DNA of 64,000 bases from Coriolopsis trogii (GCA_020543525.1 JAHYIO010000001.1:4402001-4466000), one strand, 5' to 3'. Numbered from the stretch's first letter, positions 1 to 12,279 are shown. A program made the numbers and translations. Notes: generated by a model not told the origin, from the letters alone.

Positions 1-1
1 C

Positions 2-1521
2 GCTGGGGAGACAGTTGCCGGAACCGAGTCAGCATCAAATGGAACTTCCTCACCTGCACCGGAACAGAAGGAGAAGCCTGTCAGGAAAGCACTGCTCAAG
101 AACGACGACACAGAACTGATCAGGGTCAGGCAGGTACGTTGCTCAATGCCTCTGAAAATATTACATTCTATTCAAGTGTGACATCTATGAAGATCCTTGA
201 CCTCGTACACGAACGGTTCTATACCGCATATGACAAGCGCAAGCCCGAAGATGAGCATAAAGCTTCAAAGAAGGCAAAGCGACATGAACACGACCCTTAC
301 GATGTCCGAGTATGTCATCGCAATTGTGTTGTTTCCATAAGCGTGTACTGACGCGACACAGCATATAATTCCTCGGATGCGATTGGATACCCTCGCTGGA
401 TGTCACTTGCTCTTCACGAGCATCATTCCTCTGGATACCAATCCAGAGGTCACGGAGATATGGAAGACAGCAACTGCCTTTGGTGCACAGTGTCACAGGG
501 AGCTCTCGCCGGCCGTTACGCATGTCGTTACAGTCAAGGTGAGAATCTCCATCCCTGACCCTCCGCGCCACAATGCGCTCACGCTATACGCCTTTCTAGA
601 ACGGCACGACGAAGATCAAGATGGCGCGCAAGATCTCGGGGATCAAGATTGTGTGGGTCCAGTGGCTGAACGACTCGATCGCGCTGTGGCAGCGCCAGGA
701 CGAGACCCCGTACCTCGTCCCGCCCGAGCCCCCAGAACCAGGCGACAGCGGCGGTGCGGCGCTTGCGAGTCCCTCCTCGGATCCTCATCAGATTAGTTCT
801 GACCCCGAGCCGGACGCAGATGACTGGGACCAGCATTTCCTCGAGGGCTCGGGCTCGGGCTCCGGGCGCGCGCTCGGACCGCTCGGGGTCGAAGGACCCG
901 ATGGGGAGGGGGCTGAGCAGCTCGAGCTGGACGCGGTCGACTGGGACGAGATCAACAATGAGGTAGAGGCCGCTATGAACGAGAGCGATGATGATGGGGA
1001 TGGAGGCGGGAGTGGCCGGAGTGGGGGCGGGATGTCTGAAGATGAGTGGACGGACGAGACGAACAGCATCATCAGGTGCGCATTATCGTTTTGTCTGATT
1101 TGGGTATCGCGCTCATACTGGGTCTTATGTCTGCGCTTGTAGCAGCACGACGTCGTCGCCTCGCATGAAGCGGAAACGCGTCCGCAGCTTGACGCCGTCC
1201 GAGATCGTCCCCCTGAACGGCGCGGACTCGGACGTGCTCCGTTCGCCGCTCGCGAAGCGCAAGAAGCTCGCATTGGAGCGTTCGGGAGCGTCGAAGCTGA
1301 AGGAGGCGTTCACCGCGGAGCAACTCCGCTCACGGACGCATACACCGACTCGGAGCTTGGAGGATGACGAGAAGATCCCGTGGAGTCAGCGGTCGTCGCC
1401 CGCGACTGCTGGGGCAGACGGCGATGATGACGATGACGGTGACGACGAGGATGGTGGCAGCGAGTATAACATGGTCGAGGACGACTTCCTCGCGAGCGCT
1501 CTGGAAGAGGAGTGGGGATAG
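2..1521 (+). CDS. fcp1: FCP1-type RNA polymerase II CTD phosphatase, C-terminal part
   Basis: Partial gene; the catalytic FCPH domain lies upstream of the window. Exons read as <2-133, 193-309, 362-538, 600-1075 and 1143-1521, all with GT-AG borders and consistent phase, giving the last 426 residues. The exons encode the typical post-catalytic helix (VHERFYTAYD), then a BRCT domain that starts with LDTLAGCHLLF and includes LSPAVTHVV and the IKIVWVQWLND segment. A long Asp/Glu/Gly/Ser-rich linker and a basic KRKRVRSL patch follow, and the protein ends in an acidic tail with the FLASALEEEWG motif that in FCP1 contacts TFIIF. Known role of the family: removes phosphate from Ser2/Ser5 of the Pol II C-terminal domain in the nucleus, recycling polymerase. 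The identity is strong because both BRCT and the acidic C-terminal motif are present in the expected order. Confidence 0.9.
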
Positions 1522-2270
1522 CGCCGCTGCTGCGACCGTCTCGTATCGTTGAGCCTACATATGTTCTGGGAGTTCACGTCTGGTGTGTACAATGCGCATT
1601 CGTTCGCCTCATAGTTTGTGTGTGTGCTGTAGATAGTAAGTAGTCAGTAGTCTAGTGTCGTGAGACTTATTGCCGTTGTGTGTAGCAATGTAGTATAGGT
1701 ATACTAAGTCCGGATCCTCCAAGCGTACTTACGTCCACATCTTATAGGATCTCTGTTCGAGTACCATTCAATGTCACAGGCGTTCGGAATTGAATATATT
1801 CGCGGTCGTAAAGTCGCATTAGAGCCCAGAGCCTGTGGCGCTTATCCAGTTGTGGTTGTGGCCCGTTTCGAGTAGAAAGGTGTGGAGGCTATGCTGAAGC
1901 CCCATCCGCTGAGGTTCTTGACGCTTGCGTCGATGTCGGGCTGGTACCGTTTGTATGCTTGGTTGCCCCAGAAATGGGTGTTGCGCCTCTTCTAGAGAAG
2001 TCTGGCGAGGGCGGGAGAAAACGGACAGAATGCATATGCCAACCTTCTACCACGCGCCCGTGGCAGTTGCGTGAGTACCGTGTTCTGTGAACTGTTCTAC
2101 ATTCATGTGGGGAGGACAACATCTTATAGAATAAATAGGAGAGGCCATCACAAGCACTCGCTTCGATGACCGTCTTGTCCTGTGTGGGATAGTGAGAGCC
2201 GTATCATAACAAAAATCAAATTCAGGAGCATACCGTGGTGTAGTATGCCAACCTTGCCGGTGTGGAGAGG
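1522..2270. other. Convergent intergenic region, no gene seen
   Basis: Stretch between the 3' ends of FCP1 and the BSP peptidase gene. It should hold both 3' untranslated regions. Short frames on both strands show no family signature and no plausible spliced gene. Confidence 0.5.
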
Positions 2271-3201
2271 TCAGGTCGTAGGGCCCTGTAGGTCCTCCAG
2301 GTGCCCCTTGTACAGCTTCCATAACTTGGAGACCTTGCGCCCAGTGACGTCCTTGAAGATATCGTCATCATAATCCTTGTCCTTCAAGCCTTCGTTGAGC
2401 TCGCGGATCGAACCGTCCCCGTACCGGCCCTCGATCCATTCGAGGAAGTAGGCGGTCGTCTGGTACCCTGCGTCCCATTCGCCCTTGGCTTCTCTCTTCC
2501 AATGCGGGGGAGCGTGTCCGGCGTTGAGACGTACCCAATCTGGGGAACAACGATCAGTATTCAAATACGGCGTTATCTGAAGTCCGAGGCGGGCCCCGCC
2601 TGCCCGCCGATCAGACAAACCTGCGACGCCTTCGATGAGGCCGCCGGGACATTTTCCCCGGCCGTTGTATTGGTAGCAGTGGACCATCTCGTGCACGAGG
2701 ACGCCGAGGATCTCGTCTCTGGCGCGTGACTGGGAGTTGCGGACGTGATCGAGAGAGAAGTGGATCTCTTTGTGTGTCGGAGAGCCAAAGGTGTGCGCTA
2801 CGCCTTGCATGGGCCGGAGAACGAGCGTGATGCACTCGACGCTGGACGGAGGGCGGCGCGGACGTCCCGCGAAGAATCAAGAAGGAATCAAGAAGCGTCG
2901 TCATAGGTTGAGCAGCGTGACCGCGGCGAAAGGTGGAGTGACGGCATAGTGAGGACCGCGCTAGTGTGAGACGCATGTCTGGCATTCTGATCTGGAGGCG
3001 TGCAGCTCACTTTGTTGGAACGGTGTCAATGGTGTAGAGCCAGCTGCAGACGGTGACGACAGCCTTGCGCAATTCCTCGTCTGGACGTATGTGGTCGAGG
3101 AAGAGCTTTGCGCCCGGATGGGCGAGATCCTCGATGCGGAGATTAAACGTCGGAATGGGCCATTGCGGTTCTGGGTCCGAAGGGAGAGGGGGCGGGGGCA
3201 T
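2271..3201 (-). CDS. BSP-family (basic secretory protein) metallopeptidase-like protein
   Basis: Exons (minus strand): 3201-3011, 2841-2621, 2539-2271; 226 residues. The second intron is required because direct reading would put unrelated residues between GLIEGVA and DWVRLNAG; splicing gives the family's GLIEGVADWVRL block. Core features: a zinc-site type HEMVHCYQ helix (HExxH), a preceding MQGVAHTFGSP strand, GLIEGVADWVRL, and the C-terminal GYQTTAYFLEWIEGRYGDGS block of PF04450. Plant and fungal members are mostly secreted and presumed peptidases. This model starts at MPPPPLPSDPEPQW and shows no signal peptide, so an upstream exon or a cytosolic location is possible. The gene is divergent from beta-xylosidase 1. 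A broken copy of its first exon lies at 6712-6879. Confidence 0.82.
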
Positions 3202-3630
3202 GGGAGAAGAGGAATGGTTGGGTGTAGTACGTGCGCGTGGTCGTGTGGTTTGGAATGGCTGCTACAACGTCTACGCCAAATTCGCGGTTGAAGATCGGGT
3301 CACACCAGCGTGACGTGACATGGCTTGTTTCTTGGCGTCATCAATCCCGGCGCTGGCGGCGTGTTCTCCCGTTTCTTCCACCACAACCTCCTCCGCAGAC
3401 GGATTCTGCAACATCTTCTGACACTTTCAGGTGACCGTCGCTTGTTCATCGTACCTGATGTTCTCACTCGTTGCTACTTCGAACACACCTTCGTGCCCTG
3501 CCATCATGATCGACATCGCTGTGTTCTTCGACTCCGGGCCGCATTGCTGCCGACAATTTGGATTTAAGAGACTTGTTCACCTTGCCAGCTCAGATCGTCG
3601 ACTATTTCCTGTGCTTGTTTGCCTCCTGGG
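3202..3630. promoter_or_regulatory. Divergent promoter region of BSP peptidase and beta-xylosidase 1
   Basis: About 430 bp between the two start codons. A TATA-like ATTTAA element is at 3562-3567, about 65 bp upstream of the xylosidase ATG. The same layout is found in the second copy (6880-7283), where TATTTAA is at 7217-7223. I did not find a convincing xylanase-regulator site. Confidence 0.5.
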
Positions 3631-6166
3631 ATGGCCGACGGACTGCGTCGTCTCGCTGCTTTGCTCGCCGCTCTGGTCCTGGGCGCCGCCAGCGTCCAGG
3701 CCTACGGCTTTCCCGACTGCGCCAATGGTCCATTGAAGAACAACACGGTTTGCGACACTTCCAAGGACGCTATTACTCGGGCTACTGCTCTCATCGAGCT
3801 ATGGACCGATGAGGAACTGACTAACAACATGGGCTACTCGACTCCCGGTGTCCCTCGCTTAGGACTGGCGAACTACAACTGGTGGTCCGAGGCCCTCGTA
3901 CGTCATCGCGTCGCTGTCCCCATTATTGTCATTGACAGTCCTCCTTCACCAGCACGGATTAGGGGGGAGCCCAGGCGTCGGCTTCGCATCCACTGGCAAC
4001 TTCAGCCATGCATCTTCCTTCCCTCAGCCCATCCTCATGGGGGCCGCTTTTGACGACTCTCTAATTCAAAAGGTTGCTTCCGTCATCAGCACGGAAGGCC
4101 GAGCATTCAGCAATGCCGGCCGCGCGGGTCTCGACTTTTGGACTCCGAATATCAACCGTAAGCTCCGTCTCTGCTTCATCGACGTCTCTATCCTGAGATA
4201 TACCTCCCAGCGTTCAAGGACCCGCGATGGGGACGAGGCCAAGAGACCCCGGGTGAAGACCCATTCTACCTCCAACAATATGTGTACAACCTCGTCATCG
4301 GCCTCCAGGGTGGCCTCGATCCGAAGCCTTACTTCAAGATCGTCGCCGATTGCAAGCACTTTGCTGCATACGACCTGGACAACTGGCAAGGTATCAAACG
4401 ATACGGGTTTGATGCTGTTGTCACACAGCAAGATCTCTCCGACTTCTACTTGCCGCCCTTCCAGACCTGCGTGCGCGACGCTAAGGTTGGGAGCGTCATG
4501 TGCTCTTACAACGCTGTCAACGGCGTCCCGGCATGCGCGAACAAGTTCCTCCTGCAGGACCTTCTGCGCGACAGCTGGGGATTCGCCGAGGATAGATGGG
4601 TGACCAGCGACTGCGATGCCGTCGAGAACATCTACAGTCCGCACAAATACACCACTGATCCTGCCCAGGCTGCCGCAGAAGCGCTACTTGCCGGTACGGA
4701 CATTGATTGCGGAACCTTCTCCACCGAACACCTCCCCGACGCACTCGCAAAGGGGATGATCACCTCCGCAGATATCCGGAAGGCGGGGATCCGCAAATAT
4801 GCGTCTCTCGTGAGGTATGTACCTCTCGTTTCGTCATTTTAAATTGGCTGAACGAGGTCGTAGGCTCGGCTACTTCGACCCTCCCGAGGTGCAGCCGTAC
4901 CGCAAGCTCGGTTGGGGCGACGTGAACACGCCCGAAGCCCAGGAGCTCGCACACACCGCCGCCGTCGAAGGCATGGTCCTTTTGAAGAATGACGGCGTCC
5001 TCCCGCTCTCGAAGGACGTGAAGAAGCTCGCTCTTATCGGACCGTGGGCGAACGCAACGACGCTCATGCAGGGCAACTACGCCGGTGTCGCCCCCTTCCT
5101 CATCAGTCCTCTTCTTGGAGCCCAGCAAGCAGGCTTCGAAGTTGAGTACGTCTTCGGCACGAACGTCACTACGGTCAACGACACGAGCGGGTTCCCAGCG
5201 GCCGTGGCTGCGGCATCTCGTGCAGATGTGGTCATCTTCGCCGGGGGGCTCGACCAGACCCTCGAGCGCGAGGGCACAGACAGGCTGAATGTTACGTGGC
5301 CGGGCAACCAGCTTGACCTTGTTGCTGCCCTAGGGGACGTAGGCAAGCCGCTCATCGTCGCGCAGTTTGGTGGAGGCCAGATCGACGACACGGTGCTGAA
5401 GCAAAGCCCCGCGGTACGTTCTCATCCATCGTCGACTCACATATACTGATCAGCGACTCGTATCACACAGGTCAACGCGATCATATGGGGCGGATACCCT
5501 GGTCAGAGCGGGGGTGCCGCTCTCTTCGACATCCTCACCGGCAAAGCTGCCCCCGCCGGCCGCCTACCCATTACCCAGTACCCCGCCGCATACACCGAGC
5601 AACTCCCGATGACAGACATGACCCTCCGTCCGAGCGCGTCCAACCCAGGACGGACGTACAAGTGGTATGCGGGCACACCTGTCTACGAATTCGGCTTCGG
5701 GCTGCACTACACGACCTTCTCCTTTGCCTGGGCGCCCGCATCGGGCTTGTCGCAGACATACGACATCGGTCAACTCGTCACCAAGGGGCGCGCGAGTGCT
5801 GCGTTCCTCGACCTCGCCCTGCTCGACACCTTCGCGGTGAGCGTGACGAACACGGGCCCCGTCACGTCCGACTACGTCGCGCTCCTCTTCGTGAATGGCA
5901 CGTTTGGGCCCGCGCCACACCCGAACAAGCAGCTCGTGGCGTACACGCGCGTGCATGCGCTCGCCCCGAAGGAGAGCACTGTGGTGCAGCTGCCGGTCAA
6001 GCTCGGTGCTATCGCGCGCGCGGACGAGAGCGGGACGCAGTGGGTGTACCCTGGGACGTATACGATCGCGCTCGACACGACGGGCGAGCTGAGCCACACG
6101 TTTACGTTGACGGGTGAGGCGGCGAAGATCGTGGATTGGCCGAGCGACTCGAGCGCGAGTTCGTAA
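3631..6166 (+). CDS. GH3 beta-xylosidase, copy 1 (secreted)
   Basis: Exons 3631-3897, 3953-4157, 4211-4814, 4864-5413, 5471-6166; 773 residues. The N-terminus MADGLRRLAALLAALVLGAA is a signal peptide. The GH3 N-terminal barrel shows [39 protein letters not shown] and the nucleophile motif WVTSDCDAV (Asp about residue 291). The second GH3 domain begins near LLKNDGVLPL; the acid/base Glu is expected in the LEREGTDR block (about residue 492). A fibronectin III-like domain with a conserved GLHYTTF stretch ends the protein. Fungal proteins of this type release xylose from xylo-oligosaccharides outside the cell. The start at 3631 is chosen because it begins the signal peptide and matches copy 2. 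All four introns match copy 2 in position. Confidence 0.93.
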
Positions 6167-6465
6167 ATGGGAGTCGGCGGACGACGATCGTGATGTAGGC
6201 TCTCGGATTTGTGGCTATTGTTGTTCGTATGCATCTTCGTCTTTGATCGACTGCTACAGCACTCGTTGCGGAGTGGAATGAGTTTCAGCCGTGTGTGTTC
6301 TCTGTTGATTGTATGGGAGACTAGTCACGGCCTACTGTTACCACCCGCAGGCTGCAGTACCAACAATGTTCATCGACATGGCTTGACGGGCTATAGTGTC
6401 ATCGCGAGTGCTACAACATAATCTAGACACAGGACAACCATATTCATACATTTGACCTCTTACAC

Positions 6466-6691
6466 TCACGTATTCCCTGGCACAAGCGCAACAAACGTAG
6501 GATACAGAACCGCCTTCAGGCCTGTGGTATCCTCAGTAAGGACGACCGCGAATCCGACCTCGAGATGGAAGTCGATGGGTAGAAGTGGAGGGACCCCGGG
6601 CCGGGGTTGTCCATCCTGAACCAGATCGTCACGTTGTCGTTCACGCACGGCGTTCCCGTGCTGAGCATGTCCCGCAGACGGGGTTCTCGGC
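6466..6691 (-). pseudogene. Laccase 3'-end remnant at a duplication junction
   Basis: The minus strand carries a decayed version of the laccase C-terminus: a GFAVVL block followed by EDTTGLKAV and VALVPGNT, matching the end of laccase 1 ([10 protein letters not shown]... ALAPGDT). The L4 copper motif HCHIDFH is disrupted by indels. Similarity stops abruptly near 6691, within the region matching laccase 1 around 10380. The nucleotide match to laccase 1 includes the TTGTCGTTC tract missing in laccase 2, so the source was a laccase-1-like gene. It lacks exons 1-9 and cannot encode a laccase. Confidence 0.85.
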
Positions 6692-6711
6692 ATTTATTGT
6701 GTAAAGCTAAG

Positions 6712-6879
6712 TGCAGACGGTGACGACAGCTTTCCGTAATTTCTCGTCTGGACGAACCTTCGGGATTCAGAACGATGTCGAGGAAGAGCTTTGCGCCAGG
6801 ATAGGCGAGATCCTCGGAGATTGAATGCAGACATGGGTCATTGGAGTTCTGGGTCGGAAGGGAGAGGCGGAGGAGGCAT
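6712..6879 (-). pseudogene. Remnant of BSP peptidase exon 1
   Basis: Reverse complement matches bases 3045-3201 of the BSP gene, including the start MPPPPLPSDPE, but a stop codon follows after 13 codons, and small indels are present. The rest of the peptidase gene is absent; the adjacent sequence is the laccase remnant. It is the other half of the duplication junction. Confidence 0.82.
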
Positions 6880-7216
6880 GGAAGAGGAAGAATGAAGGTC
6901 GTGTGGTTTGCCGCTACAACGTTGTTGCCAAAGTCGCCCGGTCACGCCTGCTATGGTGATCCAGCGTGACAGTGCGTGACATGGCTTGTTTTCTGCCGTC
7001 ATTGGTCCCAAGCGCTGGCGGAGTGTTCTCCCGTCTGTTCCGCTACGACTCCTACGTAGATGGATTCTGCAACACCTTCTGACCATTCCAGCTGACCTTC
7101 GCTTGTGTGTTCTATCTAACAGTCTCGCTCGCTGAAACTCCAACGGCAACTCTCTGCCCAGTCATGGTCACCTCTTCAAAATTCTACCTCCGCATTGCTA
7201 CCGACATAATCTGTCG

Positions 7217-7223
7217 TATTTAA
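7217..7223 (+). promoter_or_regulatory. TATA-like element of beta-xylosidase 2
   Basis: TATTTAA 61 bp upstream of the second in-frame ATG (7284) but only about 16 bp upstream of the first ATG (7239). This spacing favours translation from 7284. Confidence 0.5.
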
Positions 7224-7283
7224 GGGATCGTGTTCGCCATGGCTCAAATCGTGGACTATCTCCTGTCCTTCTTGCCTCCTGGG

Positions 7284-9864
7284 ATGGCCAACGGACTGCG
7301 TCGCCTCGCTGCCTTGCTTCCCGCTCTTGCGGTAGGAGCCGCCAGTGTCCAGGCTCAAGCTTACGGCTTCCCTGATTGCACCAATGGTCCACTGAAGAAC
7401 AACACCATTTGCGACACTTCCAAGGACGCTATCACTAGGGCTACTGCTCTCATCAACCTCTGGACGGACGAGGAACTAACCAACAACACGGTCAACGCAT
7501 CTCCTGGTGTCCCTCGTCTAGGTCTGCCGGCTTACAACTGGTGGTCCGAGGGTCTCGTACGTCATCGCGTCGCTATCTACATTGACTCTTCGATAACCCT
7601 TCTTGAACTTACCAGCATGGAGTAGCGAAGAGCCCTGGTGTCACCTTTGCACCCTCCGGCGAATTCAGTCATGCATCTTCCTTTCCTCAGCCCATCCTCA
7701 TGGGGGCCGCTTTTGACGACCCTCTGATCCAAAAAATCGCTTCCATCGTCAGTACGGAGGGCCGAGCGTTCAACAACGCCGGTCGTGCAGGTCTTGATTA
7801 TTGGACTCCGAACATCAACCGTAAGCCACCTGTAACTTTGTCCAGCCTCTCACATTCAAAGTATACCTCTCAGCTTTCAAGGACCCACGTTGGGGACGAG
7901 GCCAAGAGACCCCGGGCGAAGACCCGTTCCACCTCCAACAATATGTGTACAACCTCATCGTCGGCCTCCAGGGTGGCCTTGATCCAAAGCCTTACTTCAA
8001 GGTCGTCGCCGATTGCAAGCACTTTGCTGCATATGACATGGATAACTGGGAAGGTATCGTGCGATACGGGTTTGATGCTGTTGTCACACAGCAGGATCTC
8101 TCCGACTTCTACTTGCCGCCCTTCCAGACGTGCGTCCGTGACGCCAAAGTCGCGAGCGTCATGTGCTCTTATAACGCCGTGAACGGCATCCCGGCATGCG
8201 CGAACAAGTTCCTCTTGCAAGACGTTCTGCGCGACAGCTGGGGATTCACCGACGACAGATGGGTGACCAGCGACTGCGATGCCGTTCAGAACATCTTTAC
8301 TCCGCACAACTTCACCACTGATCCTGCCCAGGCTGCCGCAGACGCTCTGCTTGCAGGTACCGATATTGATTGTGGAACCTTTTCATCCACATATCTCCCC
8401 GAGGCGCTCGCGAAGGGCATGATCACCTCCGCGGACCTCCGACGGGCTGCGATCCGTCAATACGCGTCTCTCGTGAGGTATGTATCCTTCATCTTATCAT
8501 GTTTCGATGTACGATAGCTGAACGGAGTCGTAGGCTCGGCTACTTCGACCCTCCCGAGGCGCAGCCGTATCGCCTGCTCGGCTGGGGCGACGTGAACACA
8601 CCTGAAGCCCAGGAGCTCGCACACACCGCCGCCGTCGAGGGCATGGTCCTTTTGAAAAATGACGGCGTGCTTCCGCTCTCGAAGCGAGTCAAGAAGCTCG
8701 CTCTTATCGGACCGTGGGCAAACGCAACGACGCTCATGCAGGGCAACTACGCCGGTGTCGCCCCCTTCCTCATTAGTCCTCTTCTTGGAGCCCAGCAAGC
8801 AGGCTTCGAAGTTGAGTACGTCTTTGGCACGAACGTCACTACGCGTAACGACACGAGCGGGTTCCCGGCTGCCGTGGCCGCGGCGAGGCGCGCGGATGTG
8901 ATTGTCTTTGCAGGTGGGCTCGACGAGACCGTTGAGCGCGAGGAGGTGGATAGGTTGAACGTTACGTGGCCCGGTAACCAACTTGAGCTCGTCGCTGCGC
9001 TGGAGCATGTAGGCAAACCGCTCATCGTCGCACAGTTCGGTGGTGGCCAACTCGACGACACCGCGCTGAAGCGCAGTCGCGCGGTATGTTCTTCATGCAT
9101 TGTTCGCTCACGGATACTCACGAGTTGCTTGTCTCACGCAGGTCAATGCTATCATATGGGGTGGGTATCCCGGACAGAGCGGGGGTACCGCTCTCTTCGA
9201 CATCCTCACCGGCAAAGCTGCCCCCGCCGGCCGCCTGCCCATCACCCAGTACCCCGCCGCATACGCCGAGCAAGTGCCGATGACCGACATGACCCTCCGC
9301 CCGAGCGCGTCCAACCCGGGACGGACGTACAAATGGTACACAGGCACGCCCGTCTACGAGTTTGGCTTCGGGCTTCACTACACCACCTTCTCCTTCGCCT
9401 GGGCGCCCGGTGCGGCGTCGGCGTCGGGCTCGCGCGCCGGGCAGCTGCCGCGGACGTATGACATCGGCCAGCTCGTCGCGCACGGGCGGACGAGCGCGGC
9501 GTTCCTCGACCTCGCCCCGCTCGATACCTTCACGGTGCGCGTGACGAACACGGGCCGCGTCAAGTCCGATTACGTCGCGCTCCTCTTCGTGAGCGGCGCG
9601 TTTGGGCCCGCGCCGCACCCGAACAAGCAGCTCGTGTCATACACGCGCGTGCATGCGCTCGCCCCGCGCAAGAGCACCGTCGTGCAGCTGCCGGTCTCGT
9701 TGGGGGCGATCGCGCGCGCGGACGAGAGCGGGGCGAAGTGGGTGTACCCTGGGACGTATACGGTTGCGCTGGACACGACGGGCGAGCTGAAGCATACGTT
9801 CAGGTTGACAGGTGAGGCGGCGAAGATCGCGGATTGGCCGAGCGACTCGAATGCGAGGGCGTGA
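7284..9864 (+). CDS. GH3 beta-xylosidase, copy 2 (secreted)
   Basis: Exons 7284-7556, 7616-7820, 7874-8477, 8534-9083, 9142-9864; 784 residues. It has the same intron positions and identical lengths for exons 2-4 as copy 1, so the two are recent paralogues. Signal peptide MANGLRRLAALLPALAVGAA; nucleophile motif WVTSDCDAV; the acid/base block reads VEREEVDR. The extra residues are mainly an Ala/Ser/Gly/Arg-rich insertion near APGAASASGSRAG in the C-terminal domain, plus two residues (QA) at the signal-peptide border. An upstream in-frame ATG at 7239 would add 15 residues; it is less likely because the TATA element is too close and copy 1 lacks it. Same predicted reaction and location as copy 1. 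Confidence 0.93.
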
Positions 9865-10134
9865 ATGTGGTAAACGGTGGATGAGGGTTGTGGTGTACGT
9901 AGGCTTGCAAAAGGCGTCTCCGTCTTCGGGCGACTCATGTATCATCCATTGCGGATATGAATGAGCTGCATTCTGTGTTGATCGCGTGTGCGGTAACTGT
10001 GAGCTAAGTCACGACAGACACCATCTTCGAACCCTACTGCTCGCACCAACGTTAATCGATATCGCTGAGCGTACCATGATTCTTTACAAAGTGCTACGAC
10101 ATAATCCAGAACATACACCCTTGCCCTCGCCCAC

Positions 10135-12192
10135 TCACGTATCCCCAGGCGCAAGCGCGTTGAACGTCGGGCACAGATCCTCCCAAGCCTTCGGGACCGG
10201 GTTCACCGCCTTCACGTCGGGTGTGTCCTCAGCCAGGACGACCGCAAAGCCCGCGTCGAGGTGGAAGTCGATGTGGCAGTGGAGGAACCACGGGCCGGGG
10301 TTGTCCGTCCTGAACCGGATCGTCACGTTGTCGTTCGCGGCGGGCGTGCCCGTGCTGACCACGTCCCGGAAGACGGGGTTCTCGAAGTTGAAGCCCGTCT
10401 GGCCCGCGCTGCGCACGACGGCGAACGAGTGTCCGTGCAGGTGGAAGGGGTGCGGGGCGCCGGCCGCGCCTGCGGGCATGGAGATCTCAATGTCGGCGTT
10501 GGGGGGCAGGGTGAAGACGCTGCCAGAGGGGAGGAGGTCTTGGGCGGCTTGGGCGCCGCTCAGGATCTGGAGGAGGACCGGGACGGTAGGCGGCACGAAG
10601 GATGCGCCGTTGATGAAGAAGTTGCTGCCGTTCTGCGGGCAGGGATTCGGGTATTAGAAGACTGACTGGTTGTTTAAACGGCTGTTGGTTACGTACGAAG
10701 CTGAAGAGCAAATTGAGGGCCAAGTCCACACCACCAGGAACCGGGCGACCAGGCTTGCGAACGCGGCAGGTTAGGCGGTTCTCGTATGGGGGAGAATGCT
10801 CAGAGACTTACCGCAGGCCTTGAATCGAACGTCGTGAGGTCGGCCTCCACCATGGGAATGACGGACGGTGGCTGGACTGTCGTCGGTTCCACGGGAGGAG
10901 CACCGTCGTAGCGCAGGATAGCGGAGTTGATCCCGCCTGCAAAGCCCCTGTTCCCGACGTTCGGGTTGGCACGGATCCAATAGTTGTCCACTGGCTGGTC
11001 CGCAATAAGCTGTACAGTATGTTTGAGCATCACGACTCCTACACGATCAAGTTGTGAAAGAACTTACGACGAAGGAGTAGCGTTGGGCAGTGAAGATCGT
11101 AATAGAGTCCACAGTATGGGGCTTCGTGCTCACGCTGTCAGCCTCGATAATTGTCATGTTGTGATTGTCGATGCTGAAGGCCCAGTTAGGGTCGCATGCC
11201 AGGGACACCAAGCGGAAACGGTAACTGGATGCTCTTTGTCAATATGTCTTACACAAACAATTGAACCAGATGCGTACCGTTTCCCTTGGGTAACCGATAC
11301 GACAGCCAAATCCGCATTAAGGGTGGTAATGCTGCGACCGAGACCGTTGATGAGTGTCGAATCGGACCCGGGGCTGTGGAAGGAGCGTGGTGTGGTTAGT
11401 CGAGCAGTATCTCATTGGTGGCCAAAATGGCTCACGGGAAGCGAGCGCCCAGCTTAGCAGCCACATGGTACCAGTCGGAGAGTGTGATGACGGTGGACTC
11501 TGCAAATTGTGTGAGCACTCGTACCGACGTCAATCAGCCGTCTCACCATCATCTATATCATATAGGTCGAGGTTGGGGTCTTGGGGGTCATAGACGACCA
11601 TCGCACCCCTTAGACCGTCACAGTACTGAGTTGACAGATGACTATGGTACCAGAAAGTCCCTAGCGAGATTGGGGTTCATATTCGACGCAAGGGTAGAGT
11701 GGTATGACCACTTACCAGCTTGATCGGGGACTTGGAATTCATACAAAAACGAGTTCCCGCTAGCAATGGGGCACTGGTTGATGAAGGCGGGTCCGTCAGC
11801 CCAATTGGTGCCGTGTTGGAAGAAGCCATGCCAGTGCTGAAGACAAGCGTGAGTTGTATGTCAACAAGCGAGCGACGTCACTCACAATACTGGTAGATTT
11901 CAGCATGGTGTGGTTCGTCAACTGGTCGATGACGTTCAGCTGGAAGCGATCACCCTAGGAGACCATTAGACCATGAGCATATGAGCAGGCGGCAACAACG
12001 ATGACTAGCCTTCTGAGCCTGGATGAGGGGACCGGGAAAGACGTCGTTAACTACGATGGCATCTCGGGTGAAACCATCGGGGGCGATGGCAGCGTTCGAG
12101 ATGACGAGGTCAGCGACGGGGCCAATGGCAGCATACGCCGAGGCCACGAGGGAAAGCGTGATGTAGGAGAGGAGAGACCGGAAATTAGCCAT
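10135..12192 (-). CDS. Laccase 1 (secreted multicopper oxidase)
   Basis: Exons (minus): 12192-12010, 11954-11886, 11836-11716, 11660-11547, 11499-11436, 11373-11278, 11224-11068, 11009-10812, 10753-10697, 10632-10135; 518 residues. Signal peptide [21 protein letters not shown]. All four copper signatures are present: HWHGFFQHG (from residue 85), [11 protein letters not shown] (130), HPFHLHGH (414) and [12 protein letters not shown] (Cys about 472). The residue ten after that Cys is Phe, the axial position often associated with high redox potential in fungal laccases. Laccases oxidise phenols with reduction of O2 to water. Intron 1 uses a GC donor; no GT donor preserves the reading frame. Laccase 2 is its tandem paralogue. 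Confidence 0.95.
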
Positions 12193-12272
12193 GGTAGAGA
12201 GGGATCGGTCTCTGGGTGTGGCGAGGAAGAAAACAGGCTCCGGAATTGTTCGAATGCGCCTCATTTCGTACG

Positions 12273-12279
12273 TTTTATA
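12273..12279 (-). promoter_or_regulatory. TATA box of laccase 1
   Basis: TATAAAA on the minus strand, about 80 bp upstream of the ATG. The equivalent element of laccase 2 is at nearly the same distance. Confidence 0.65.

Larger units (their letters stand above)
3045..6691. repeat. Segmental tandem duplication, copy A
   Basis: Unit order: BSP exon 1, beta-xylosidase, laccase 3' end. Copy A contains intact BSP exon 1, xylosidase 1 and the broken laccase end. Copy B lies at 6712-10390. Borders are estimated by eye from where similarity stops. Confidence 0.75.
6712..10390. repeat. Segmental tandem duplication, copy B
   Basis: Contains broken BSP exon 1, xylosidase 2 and the 3' end of intact laccase 1. 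The 3' flanks of both xylosidases are also related (for example the CTACNACATAATC tracts near 6411 and 10093). The unit is about 3.65 kb. Confidence 0.75.

Noticed and set aside
7239..7283. Upstream in-frame ATG for xylosidase 2
   Set aside because: TATA-like element is only about 16 bp before it, copy 1 lacks it, and the later ATG starts a better signal peptide.
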